This document shows, in pieces, positions 16,160 through 24,171 of a DNA stretch of 31,430 nucleotides. Under the pieces are notes generated by a model. It saw only the letters and a program-made list of their open reading frames with translations. It did no database searches and was not told the origin of the DNA. How positions within the stretch are numbered: the stretch's first letter is position 1; each line of letters begins with the position of its first letter. Both the position numbers and the translations under genes were made by a program. The stretch is from Eubacteriaceae bacterium (lineage in GTDB: Bacteria; Bacillota; Clostridia; Lachnospirales; Lachnospiraceae): the NCBI GenBank assembly GCA_902362875.1, contig CABIYF010000011.1, forward strand, positions 70,746 to 102,175. The letters run 5' to 3'.

Positions 16160-16866
16160 ATGTTAGATCTTAATGAACTGAAACACCTTGTATTATTTGC
16201 AGAATATGGCACTCTGTCCAGAGTTGCCGAGGCTTGTCACATATCGACTCCTTCTATAACAAGATCAATGAAACATCTTGAAGAACGTTTCGGCGTTTCT
16301 CTATTCATTCGTGAAAAGAGTAAGATTAAATTGAATGAAACAGGTTACATTGCTGTAGAAGCAGCCAAAAATATTCTTGCGGAAACAGAAAGGCAATTCC
16401 AAATCTCACATCCTTATATCCTGATAAAAATATTTCTTCTCAGCTTACAAATTCTGAAAAAATCATAGAAGAATATGAAAACGGAAATGTCAACTATGCT
16501 TTTTTACCTTACGCATATAAAAATTTTGTTCCTTGTCTCACAGAGCAATTGTTTCTTGCGGTAAAGAAAGATCATGCATTTGCCAAGCATAAATATGTAT
16601 TTTTTTCTGAATTGAATGGTGTAAATTTTTTAATCCGTTCTGAAATTGGATTTTGGAATAAATTATGTCATGATAAATTGCCTGCGTCCAGATTTCTTGT
16701 CCAAAAAGATGAATTTGAATTTTCAGAACTGATTAAGACTTCCTCTTTACCATGCTTTGCAACAGATATAGGAGTTGCTCATGGATTTTCTTATGAAGAT
16801 CGTATTTTAATTCCAATTAAAGATGCAGAAGCAACGGTAACATTTTACACAAATATTAGACTTTAG
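16160..16866 (+). pseudogene. LysR-type regulator, disrupted by internal deletion and frameshift
   Basis: The first 85-90 residues (16160 to about 16415) are a normal LysR winged helix (LNELKHLVLFAEYGTLSRVAEACHIS, then SITRSMKHLEERFG). The frame then runs into ISHPYILIK and stops at 16466-16468. The effector-binding part continues in another frame, from TSLYPDKNISSQLTNSEKIIEEYENG near 16408 to TFYTNIRL and the stop at 16864-16866. The total is about 235 codons against about 290 for the family, so about 40-50 codons, including the first strand of the effector domain, have been lost along with the frame. A good ribosome-binding site (GGAGG) precedes the ATG. It is divergent from the aldo/keto reductase. 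Confidence 0.75.
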
Positions 16867-16979
16867 AAATCTATAAACCTACCTTAGTTTGTAAAAATTT
16901 TTCTTGATGGCTCAGTGTCTATTACAATATACATCTTGTCTTCTTTGTATGCCACATACAAATTTTGATTTGAATAAGT

Positions 16980-17218
16980 CGTGTAGATTGTATATGAGAA
17001 AAACAAAATAAGAGTATAAAAGATTCAGACCAGGAAATTTATGCACGCCGTTTTGAACGGTCGCTGATTCGCTAGTTTTCCTTGCGCAACTCGCTTCGCT
17101 CAAACAGCGCACCAAACTAGCTGCGAACCGTTCAAAACGACGGCAAAATTTCAATGGTTCTGGATCTTTTATACTCTTATTTCTATCGCATTAACCAACG
17201 ACTACCCTTCAAACCACA
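16980..17218. repeat. Palindromic element family A, copy A3
   Basis: Same plan as A1 and A2: GTATATGAGAAAAACAAAAT on the left, AATAAGAGTATAAAAGATTC / GGATCTTTTATACTCTTATT (one wobble pair in the arm), identical inner arms, and a right outer arm ACGACTACCCTTCAAACCAC like that of A1. It lies about 110 bases after the broken LysR gene. Confidence 0.85.
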
Positions 17219-17313
17219 AAATCAGAATTTGAATTTCAAAATACATTTTCCGAATCATTCACTTTTCAAAACAAACTATTTAGAATCTGAATACCTACAT
17301 ACGCTTTAAGTAT

Positions 17314-17352
17314 TTCCACAAATACAATCCATGTGTTATGATATTAACAAAG
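17314..17352 (+). promoter_or_regulatory. Promoter and palindromic operator upstream of BCCT gene
   Basis: TTCCAC (17314-17319), 17-base spacer, TATGAT (17337-17342). The -10 lies inside TGTTATGATATTAACA (17335-17350), a TGTTA-N6-TAACA palindrome. About 45 bases here resemble the MFS gene promoter, including AATACAAT in the spacer. A second possible promoter is TTGTAT (17431-17436) with TATATA (17454-17459). The transcript from the first promoter has a leader of about 215 bases. Confidence 0.55.
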
Positions 17353-17492
17353 ATAAGAACAGATTCAACGATGTTATGTATTTGTACTTGTGCAATGTTA
17401 AAAAAATATAGAAAATTATTTCAGGACGATTGTATATTTAGGATAATTTTTATATATAATTACAAGTTATTCTAAATTATTTTTGGTTGCAT

Positions 17493-17510
17493 TTGTTACA
17501 AAAATAACGA
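17493..17510. promoter_or_regulatory. Second TTGTTA-N6-TAACRA palindrome in BCCT leader
   Basis: TTGTTA-CAAAAA-TAACGA has the same geometry as the operators over the BCCT and MFS promoters, with one mismatch in the right half. It lies 56 bases before the BCCT ATG. The stretch 17221-17565 holds no gene; the rest is AT-rich with a small CTTTG-TGAAA-CAAAG hairpin near 17513. Confidence 0.45.
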
Positions 17511-17565
17511 ACTTTGTGAAACAAAGATACAAACAAAAGAGAATCAGAAAAGGATGTAAGGTGGA

Positions 17566-19092
17566 ATGAACGAAGAGAATAGTACAGGAAAGATTAATAA
17601 GCTGGCGTTTTGGCCGGCGGTTATTGCGTTGGTGGTATTTGTTATTGCTGGAATTGTGAATACACAGGCAGTGGGAAATGCAATGACGAAGATCCTGAGT
17701 GTGATCGCAAATTATTTTGGAGCGTATATCAATATTTTATCACTGGTATTCTTAATACTCGCGGCAGTGATCATCATTGGAAAGTATGGGGATGTGATCA
17801 TTGGCGGAAAAGATGCCAAACCAGATTACAGTATGCCAACATGGTGTGCGATGTCAATCTGTTCAGGAATTGGAACGGGATTGTTATTCTGGGCGATTGG
17901 GGAACCGATTTTCCATTATATGCAGACACCAACAGCGATTGGACAGGCACAGACAAGAACAGCAGGTATCTTTGCGGTAGCACAGGCGATGTGGGATTGG
18001 AGTTTTATCCAGTATGCAATGTATGCAGTCTGCGGAGCAGCATTTGCGGTTTTATGTTTTAACAAGGGAAAGAGTTTATCAATCTCTTCGATTGTGGAAT
18101 GTGTTACAAATAAAAAGATTCCATGGTTAAATACACTTGTGACATGTCTTGTAATCTTCTGCCTGATGGGAGCGACAGCAAATTCTATGGGAGTTGGACT
18201 GATGCAGATCGGGGCTGGACTTGAGACGGTCTTTGGAATTGCACAGTCACCAATTGTATGGATCTTGATCGCAGCATTTGTATCAACGATATTTATTTTA
18301 TCCTGTGTTTCAGGAATTGGAAAAGGATTAAAAATTATTTCAAGCATTTGTATGTATTTCTTTATCTTCTTACTAATCTTCGTTTTCATCTTTGGAAATA
18401 CACCATTTATCGGAAAGATTACATCCGAGGCAATCGGATTTATCATTGACCATTGGGGAACTCAGACCATGCTTATGAATGCAATGGCACCAAAAGATAC
18501 TTGGTTCTCTGAATGGAGTGTTATGTACTGGAACTCATTTATCATGTATGCGCCAATTATCGGTATGTTCCTTGCACGTATGGGAAAAGGAAGAACTGTT
18601 CGTACATTTATGTTAGTACAGGTATTAGTACCATCTATCTTCTGTATCATTTGGATCGGAATCTTTGGTGGACAGACAATTTATTTGCAGACATCTGGAA
18701 CTTTAGATGTTTGGAATGCGGTACAGACATCTGGAATGCAGGCGACGGTATTCCAGATCCTTGGAAGTCTGCCATGCAGCAAGATCATTACAGTTTTATT
18801 CTTGTGTACGATCACTTTAAGTTTTTGTACACTTGCAGATCCAATGGCATCTGTAGCATCAACATTATCTGTCGATGGATTATCTGCAGATGATGAACCA
18901 CCTAAGAAACAGAAAGTTTTAGTTGGTATCATTCTGGCAGCGGTTGCATGTACTCTTGTGATCAGTGGAGGAACGACTGCGATCAAAGGTATGATCAACT
19001 TAAATGGATTATTGCAGAGTGTTGTTATGATCCTGTGTGCAGTTGCGTTCTTTAAATCTGGTAAAAAAGAAGATAATGAACATGTAGATTAA
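17566..19092 (+). CDS. BCCT-family transporter (betaine/carnitine/choline type)
   Basis: 508-residue, 12-segment inner-membrane carrier. Family marks are SGIGTGLLFWAIGEP (99-113) and YAPIIGMFLARMGKGRTVR after segment 8. BCCT carriers take up trimethylammonium compounds using an aromatic cage. Here segment 4 reads WDWSFIQYAMY (143-153) where WGxHxWxxY is usual, and segment 8 reads WSVMYWNSFIMYAP (317-330) where YWAWWxxWAP is usual: two or three cage tryptophans are replaced by Ser324, Phe325 and Tyr328. A substrate other than glycine betaine is likely. The short C-terminus lacks an osmosensing tail. It shares a promoter motif with the MFS gene; a terminator separates them. Confidence 0.9.
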   Translation: MNEENSTGKINKLAFWPAVIALVVFVIAGIVNTQAVGNAMTKILSVIANYFGAYINILSLVFLILAAVIIIGKYGDVIIGGKDAKPDYSMPTWCAMSICSGIGTGLLFWAIGEPIFHYMQTPTAIGQAQTRTAGIFAVAQAMWDWSFIQYAMYAVCGAAFAVLCFNKGKSLSISSIVECVTNKKIPWLNTLVTCLVIFCLMGATANSMGVGLMQIGAGLETVFGIAQSPIVWILIAAFVSTIFILSCVSGIGKGLKIISSICMYFFIFLLIFVFIFGNTPFIGKITSEAIGFIIDHWGTQTMLMNAMAPKDTWFSEWSVMYWNSFIMYAPIIGMFLARMGKGRTVRTFMLVQVLVPSIFCIIWIGIFGGQTIYLQTSGTLDVWNAVQTSGMQATVFQILGSLPCSKIITVLFLCTITLSFCTLADPMASVASTLSVDGLSADDEPPKKQKVLVGIILAAVACTLVISGGTTAIKGMINLNGLLQSVVMILCAVAFFKSGKKEDNEHVD

Positions 19093-19114
19093 AAATTGAA
19101 AACCCATAATATCG

Positions 19115-19159
19115 CTGTAAGTGCCAATCAGTAAATATATTATTGATTGATACTTACAG
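19115..19159. other. Long hairpin after BCCT gene, no T-run
   Basis: CTGTAAGT (19115-19122) pairs with ACTTACAG (19152-19159), with an inner AATCA / TGATT pairing. It could be an mRNA 3' stabiliser or the remnant of an element. It precedes the true terminator. Confidence 0.45.
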
Positions 19160-19182
19160 TGTAACATAATAAATAACCAAAT

Positions 19183-19236
19183 GGGGGAGTCATCTGATAT
19201 GAATGAATTATTGGACGACTCCCTCATTTTATTTTT
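19183..19236 (+). terminator. Terminator after BCCT gene
   Basis: GGGAGTC (19185-19191) pairs with GACTCCC (19217-19223), followed by ATTTTATTTTT. A smaller stem, GAGGCAAG / CTTGCCTC (about 19255-19282), follows. The rest of 19237-19330 holds nothing I recognise. Confidence 0.7.
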
Positions 19237-19333
19237 AAGATTTTCATAGCTGACGAGGCAAGTCGAATCAATGCTTGCCTCTGTGTGATCATGTACTATT
19301 CATATTCTAAATAGTAACATACAGTACCGATAT

Positions 19334-19371
19334 TTCACATATAAATACAATGTTGTTATAATATTAACAAG
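19334..19371 (+). promoter_or_regulatory. Promoter and palindromic operator of the MFS-GRE operon
   Basis: TTCACA (19334-19339), 17-base spacer, TATAAT (19357-19362). The -10 is embedded in TTGTTATAATATTAACAA (19353-19370), a perfect TTGTTA-N6-TAACAA inverted repeat shared with the BCCT promoter. The leader to the coding start is about 180 bases. The LysR protein encoded at 26317 is the obvious candidate to bind it, but this is inference. Confidence 0.6.
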
Positions 19372-19548
19372 GTTAGAGAAAAGGAAAAACGATAGCTGAT
19401 ATACAAAGGAAAATCAAGGATTTCATGGAATGACAGAAAATAAAAAATCCTTGGAACAAATTTGCTTTTAAAGATCGTGATATATTTTTTTGGCCTTAAA
19501 TGTTACATTTTTAACGAAAAATATTTACAAAAAAGGGAGAAAAAGAAA

Positions 19549-20862
19549 ATAAATTACAAAGAAGCTCCGTATTCTAAGTTTCATAAAACGTTATTCTTTT
19601 GTGCTGTTTTAGGGCAGATCGCATGTGGTTTTGCACTTGGAATTGCAGGAACAGCGGTAACAGAAGGAAAAGCTGATCTGGGACTGAGTACATTTTGGGT
19701 AGGACTTCTTGGAGCAGGAACTCTGATCGGTCTTGCCGGAAGTTTAGTAGTAGGAAACCTTGCAGATAAGATTGGAAGAAGTAAATTAGTATTGCTTGAT
19801 ATGGCATTCTTTACAGTATTCTCAATCGCACAGTTCTTTACATCAAGCGTACCAGTGATCATGGCATTAAGAATTCTGATCGGACTTTGTATCGCAATTG
19901 ATTATACAGTAGGAAGCACGATCGTTTCTGAGTGGTTTGATCCAGAAACAGCACCATCTTACTTAAGTAAATTCATCATTTACTGGACATTTGGTTATGT
20001 TTTATCATTCTTCACAGGATTGGTTATGAGTAACTTACATACAGATTATCATATCATCTTCGCAAGTTCTGCAATTCCAGGAGCGATCGCAGCAATCGCA
20101 AGAATCACTTTAGGAATCGCAGAAGCACCAAGCTGGATGGCATCTGTAGGAAGAGTTGAAGAAGCAAATAAATTAGTAGCAGAAAAATTAGGACCTGAAT
20201 ATAAAATTGTTGCAGAAGAGAAAAAAGAAGAAGAAAAAGTATCTGTTGCAGAACTGTTCAGCCCTAAATATAGAAGAAACACTTTAGTAGGTGGAATGTT
20301 CTACGCATGTCAGGTATTCCCTTACTTCGGAGTTGGTATCTTCCTTCCAATCTTAATTGGACAGTTAAACATGGGAGATGCAAATACATCAAGTATTATC
20401 TATGATGTCTTCTGTATGGCAGGAGCATTTGCAGGAACATGGTTATGTGCAAGAATGTCAAGAAGAAGCTTCTTAACATCAACATTCTTTGGAGCAGCGA
20501 TCGCACTGGTAATTATGATCATTGGACAGAACATTTCCATCGTCATCACAGTTATCGCATTCGCAGCATTCGCATTGATCATGTCAATCGCAGTCGTTAT
20601 GGAGTGGCCTTATCCACCAGAATTATTCGATGACCGTGTAAGAGGAACTGGTGTTGGTATCGTCGTAGCATTCAGTCGAATCGGTGCAGCACTTGGAACA
20701 TTCTTATTACCAATCTTAATGGACAGTATCGGAGGAACAGGAACACTGATTGTATGTGCAGCGGTCCTTGTATTAGGTGGAGTTGTGTGCCAATTATTCG
20801 CACCAGAAACATCTGCATCTTACTTAAAGAAAGTAGCAGAGAAAGAAGCAGCAGTAAATTAG
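19549..20862 (+). CDS. MFS transporter, probably with AUA start codon
   Basis: 438-residue, 12-segment major facilitator of the sugar/metabolite porter type: GNLADKIGRSKLVLLD between segments 2 and 3 and EWPYPPELFDDRVRGTGVG before the last segments. The cytosolic loop in the middle is charged (EEKKEEEKVSV). The protein seems to begin at AUA 19549 (INYKEAPYSKFHKTLFF): GGGAG lies at 19535-19539, 9 bases before it, and no ATG, GTG or TTG lies between them in frame. The only upstream in-frame candidates are TTG 19462 and GTG 19477, which would add 24-29 atypical residues and have no ribosome-binding site. It heads the operon with the GRE and may carry its substrate or product. Confidence 0.85.
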   Translation: MNYKEAPYSKFHKTLFFCAVLGQIACGFALGIAGTAVTEGKADLGLSTFWVGLLGAGTLIGLAGSLVVGNLADKIGRSKLVLLDMAFFTVFSIAQFFTSSVPVIMALRILIGLCIAIDYTVGSTIVSEWFDPETAPSYLSKFIIYWTFGYVLSFFTGLVMSNLHTDYHIIFASSAIPGAIAAIARITLGIAEAPSWMASVGRVEEANKLVAEKLGPEYKIVAEEKKEEEKVSVAELFSPKYRRNTLVGGMFYACQVFPYFGVGIFLPILIGQLNMGDANTSSIIYDVFCMAGAFAGTWLCARMSRRSFLTSTFFGAAIALVIMIIGQNISIVITVIAFAAFALIMSIAVVMEWPYPPELFDDRVRGTGVGIVVAFSRIGAALGTFLLPILMDSIGGTGTLIVCAAVLVLGGVVCQLFAPETSASYLKKVAEKEAAVN

Positions 20863-20885
20863 TTTACATAATTAATTTTACATAA
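20863..20885. repeat. Short direct repeat before GRE gene
   Basis: TTTACATAA occurs at 20863-20871 and 20877-20885 (period 14). It could be a regulator or RNA-binding site; no clear promoter is seen in this 80-base gap, so the GRE is probably read through from the MFS promoter. Confidence 0.3.
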
Positions 20886-20942
20886 AGAAGCTTTAACAAA
20901 AATTAAAATAAACCCTTAGTAATCTTTTAGGAGGAAAAATTC

Positions 20943-23324
20943 ATGGCAAGAGATTATATGAAGAGAATCAATGCGTTAAGAGAAAATTATATGTCTCACC
21001 GCGTTGAAATGGATATCCTGGATGCATATTATGTAACACAGGGATTTAAAGAAACAGAAGGACAGCCTTGGCAGATTCAGAAAGCTACAGGTATGAAGAA
21101 AGTTTATGAAAATAAACCAATTTTCATTCAGGACAACGAGTTATTAGTTGGTGGTGTAGCATTCAAACCTCGTGCAGGTATTTTAAACCCAGATTCAGCT
21201 TGTTCTGTTATCGAAAAAGAGTTAGATACGATCAGCACACGTAAATACGATCCATTCTATTTATCAGATGAAAATAAAAAATTATTCATGGAAGAAGTAG
21301 CTCCATACTGGAGAGGAAAATGTGTCCTTGACCGTTGGAACGCTATGATGCCAGAAGACGTAAGAACAATGCGTGATGGTGGAATGTTATATGTAGACAA
21401 GAAATTCGTTCGTGGATACGGAGAAAACACACCAGGTTGGAGAACTCTTCTTGCAAAAGGTATCAAAGGTATCAAAGAAGAAGCAGAAGCTAAACTTGCA
21501 GCATTAGATACAGCAGCAGGAGAAGATACATTAAAACAGCAGATCTTCTACAAATCTCTGATCATCTCTGCAGAAGGAATTATTGCTCTTGCAAACCGTC
21601 ATGCAGACTTAGCTGAAGAAATGGCAGCAAAAGAAACAGATGAAACTCGTAAAGCAGAATTATTAAAGATCGCTGAAGTTAACCGTCACGTTCCAGAGAA
21701 CCCACCTCGTAACTTCTACGAAGCATTACAGAGTATGTTAACATATGAATTCTGTATCTTCATGGAACAGAACGCTTCTTCTTACAACTTAGGACGTATG
21801 GATCAGTACCTGATCGAATACTACAAGAAAGATATCAAAGAAGGAATCATGACTCAGGAAGATGCTCAGGAATTACTTGACTGCTTCTGGATCAAGATCG
21901 CAGAAATGGGATTATTCCAGGACGGAGAGAGTGCAGCATTCTCAGCTGGATATAACATGACAGTTCAGGTATGTGCCGGTGGTATCGACAAATACGGAAA
22001 TGATGCAGTTAACGATCTTTCTTACATGACAATCCAGGCGACAGAAGATACAGCATTAAAAGAGCCTAACATGACAGTACGTTACAGCATTTCCAAGAAC
22101 CCAGATTCATTCTTAAGAAAAGCTGCTGAATGTATCCGTATGGGACGTACAATGCCAGCTGTATACCATGATGATGCAGGTATCAAGATGCTGCTTAACA
22201 AAGGTGTACCTCTTTCTCAGGCATGGGATTGGACTCCATGTGGATGTGTTGAGACAAACCTTGAAGGACGCTTAAAATCTTATACTGACATCGGAGAAGT
22301 CAGCATGGGTGGTGTCGTAGACATGGTTATGAACAATGGCAAGAGCCGTCTGACTGGAGAACAGGTATCTATCCAGACTGGTGATCCTCGTGACTTCAAG
22401 ACATTTGATGAATTCATGGGAGCGATCAAAAAACAGATCGACTACTTTGTACATACAATGGCAACAATGAACTCTTATCTTGATTACTTAAGTGAAAACT
22501 ACCGTCCAGTACCAGCATTATCTTTAACATATCCAAACTGTATGGAAACAGGAAAAGATTATGCAAACGGTGGAGCAGAATTCAACGTAGGTAACGGAAT
22601 CAACATCATCGGACAGGCAGATATCATCAACTCTTGTGCAGATATCAAATATTTGATCTACGATGAGAAGAAATTAACAATGGACGAACTTTGCAAAGCA
22701 TTAGATGCAAACTTCGAAGGATATGATGAAGTTTATAAAATGTGTATGGAAGCTCCTAAATATGGAAATGACGATCCTAAGGCAGACTTCTGTGCAGGTG
22801 AGATCTACAACTACTTAGTAGACCAGATCGAAAGCTATGATTCAGCATTCGGTAAATTAACAGCTGGTATGCTTCCAGTATCAGGAAACGTTCCAATCGG
22901 ACAGAGCGTAGGAGCCCTTCCTTCCGGACGTAAAGCTTGGACACCACTTGCAGACGGAATCGGAGCAACAGGTGGAACAGACGTAAATGGAGCAACAGCA
23001 TTATTAAAATCTATCAGTAATCTTCCTCATTCTCGTTTCACACAGGGAACACAGATGAACTTAAAGATCGATCCAAAACTGTTAGAAGGAGAACGCGGAT
23101 TAAATAACATGATGACTCTGTTAAAAACACAGTGTACATTAGATGTTTACCATACACAGTACAACATCATTGATCCAGAAGTACTGATTGATGCTCAGAA
23201 ACATCCAGAAAACTATAAAGATTTACTTGTACGTGTAGCTGGATACACAGCATTCTTCGTAGAATTAGGAAAAGATATCCAGGATGACATCATCCAGCGT
23301 ACAGAAATCGAAAACTGGGGATAG
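20943..23324 (+). CDS. Glycyl radical enzyme, dehydratase/lyase clade (substrate unknown)
   Basis: 793 residues, the usual length for HypD- or glycerol-dehydratase-like GREs. These O2-sensitive cytosolic enzymes store a radical on a glycine, pass it to a cysteine and then eliminate water or an amine. Seen here: glycyl motif RVAGYTAFF with G767; thiyl cysteine and catalytic Glu in GCVET, C435 and E437; D449 at the place of the diol-dehydratase aspartate; GRMDQY with D287. The conserved substrate-binding His of the GHxxP motif (His160 in HypD, as I recall) is Glu161 here (RGYGENTPGW). AGGAGG precedes ATG 20943. Neighbours are its activase and a P5C-reductase-like protein, which favours a hydroxyproline-type substrate. 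No microcompartment genes are present. Confidence 0.92.
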   Translation: MARDYMKRINALRENYMSHRVEMDILDAYYVTQGFKETEGQPWQIQKATGMKKVYENKPIFIQDNELLVGGVAFKPRAGILNPDSACSVIEKELDTISTRKYDPFYLSDENKKLFMEEVAPYWRGKCVLDRWNAMMPEDVRTMRDGGMLYVDKKFVRGYGENTPGWRTLLAKGIKGIKEEAEAKLAALDTAAGEDTLKQQIFYKSLIISAEGIIALANRHADLAEEMAAKETDETRKAELLKIAEVNRHVPENPPRNFYEALQSMLTYEFCIFMEQNASSYNLGRMDQYLIEYYKKDIKEGIMTQEDAQELLDCFWIKIAEMGLFQDGESAAFSAGYNMTVQVCAGGIDKYGNDAVNDLSYMTIQATEDTALKEPNMTVRYSISKNPDSFLRKAAECIRMGRTMPAVYHDDAGIKMLLNKGVPLSQAWDWTPCGCVETNLEGRLKSYTDIGEVSMGGVVDMVMNNGKSRLTGEQVSIQTGDPRDFKTFDEFMGAIKKQIDYFVHTMATMNSYLDYLSENYRPVPALSLTYPNCMETGKDYANGGAEFNVGNGINIIGQADIINSCADIKYLIYDEKKLTMDELCKALDANFEGYDEVYKMCMEAPKYGNDDPKADFCAGEIYNYLVDQIESYDSAFGKLTAGMLPVSGNVPIGQSVGALPSGRKAWTPLADGIGATGGTDVNGATALLKSISNLPHSRFTQGTQMNLKIDPKLLEGERGLNNMMTLLKTQCTLDVYHTQYNIIDPEVLIDAQKHPENYKDLLVRVAGYTAFFVELGKDIQDDIIQRTEIENWG

Positions 23325-23343
23325 GATAACAGGTTAAAACACT

Positions 23344-24138
23344 ATGATGTATCAGACTTATGAAGGGATGGACATCGAAGGAACTGTTTTAAGAATCGAG
23401 AAAAGTTCCATTTTTGATGGAGATGGACTTCGAACGGTTGTATTCTTAAAAGGATGTCCATTACGCTGCAAATGGTGTTCAACTCCGGAGAGTTATCAAA
23501 AGAAAATACAGACAACGCTTGATGGCACGATCACATACGGTCAGATCATGACAGTAGAAGACGTGATGGTGGAAGTCAGAAAAGACAGTCTTTTCTACTT
23601 CCACTCAGGCGGTGGTGTGACATTATCAGGGGGAGAGATCTTAGCCCAGCCCGAATTTGCATATCATATCCTTCGTCGTTCCTGTTATGAAGGAATCAAT
23701 ACGGCGATCGAATCTTCCTTCAATGCAGACTGGGACAAGATCGAACCGATCCTTGGATGTTTAGATACTGCATTTGTCGATATGAAATTGATGGACCCGG
23801 AAAGACATAAATATTATACCGGAGTAGATAATGCTCTTATTCTGAGTAATATCGAAAAAGCAGGGAAAGAAAGAAGACCGAATATGAAAATGATCATAAG
23901 AAGGCCATTGATCCCTGGGGTAAATGATTCCGAAGAAGATCTGACTGCACTGGCACAGTTTTTAGGAAATCTTAAGGGAGTTGATCATTTACAGTTACTT
24001 CCATATCATCGTCTGGGAACAGACACTTATCGAAAACTCGGAATGGAATACCCATTAGCAGAAATAGAAGTTCCAAGTGAAGAACATATGCAGTGGTGCA
24101 AAGACATCACAGAAAAATACGTTAAAACTATCATTTAA
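23344..24138 (+). CDS. Glycyl-radical-enzyme activating enzyme (radical SAM)
   Basis: 264 residues. It should bind a [4Fe-4S] cluster and S-adenosylmethionine to install the glycyl radical on the preceding enzyme. The cluster motif is C38-x3-C42-x2-C45 (GCPLRCKWC), preceded by SSIFDGDGLRTVVFLKGC; the GGVTLSGGE motif for SAM binding follows near residue 95. Most activases of dehydratase/lyase GREs carry an inserted two-cluster ferredoxin-like domain after the CxxxCxxC; here only about 20 residues (STPESYQKKIQTTLDGTITY) without cysteines lie in that place, as in the pyruvate formate-lyase activase. It starts 19 bases after the GRE stop, with a weak ribosome-binding site, so coupling to GRE translation is likely. 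Confidence 0.93.
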   Translation: MMYQTYEGMDIEGTVLRIEKSSIFDGDGLRTVVFLKGCPLRCKWCSTPESYQKKIQTTLDGTITYGQIMTVEDVMVEVRKDSLFYFHSGGGVTLSGGEILAQPEFAYHILRRSCYEGINTAIESSFNADWDKIEPILGCLDTAFVDMKLMDPERHKYYTGVDNALILSNIEKAGKERRPNMKMIIRRPLIPGVNDSEEDLTALAQFLGNLKGVDHLQLLPYHRLGTDTYRKLGMEYPLAEIEVPSEEHMQWCKDITEKYVKTII

Positions 24139-24171
24139 TATATAAAGTATTTATAGGAGGAAAATTTTATT

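Noticed and set aside
17916..18446. 176-codon open frame opposite the BCCT gene
   Set aside because: Shadow of a membrane-protein gene; no start signals and the plus-strand protein is clearly conserved.
20943..23324. GRE as pyruvate formate-lyase or choline trimethylamine-lyase
   Set aside because: PFL has two adjacent active-site cysteines, here a GCVE motif is present; no CutD-type activase with ferredoxin insert and no microcompartment genes as usual for choline lyase loci. A choline-like substrate cannot be fully excluded given the BCCT carrier.
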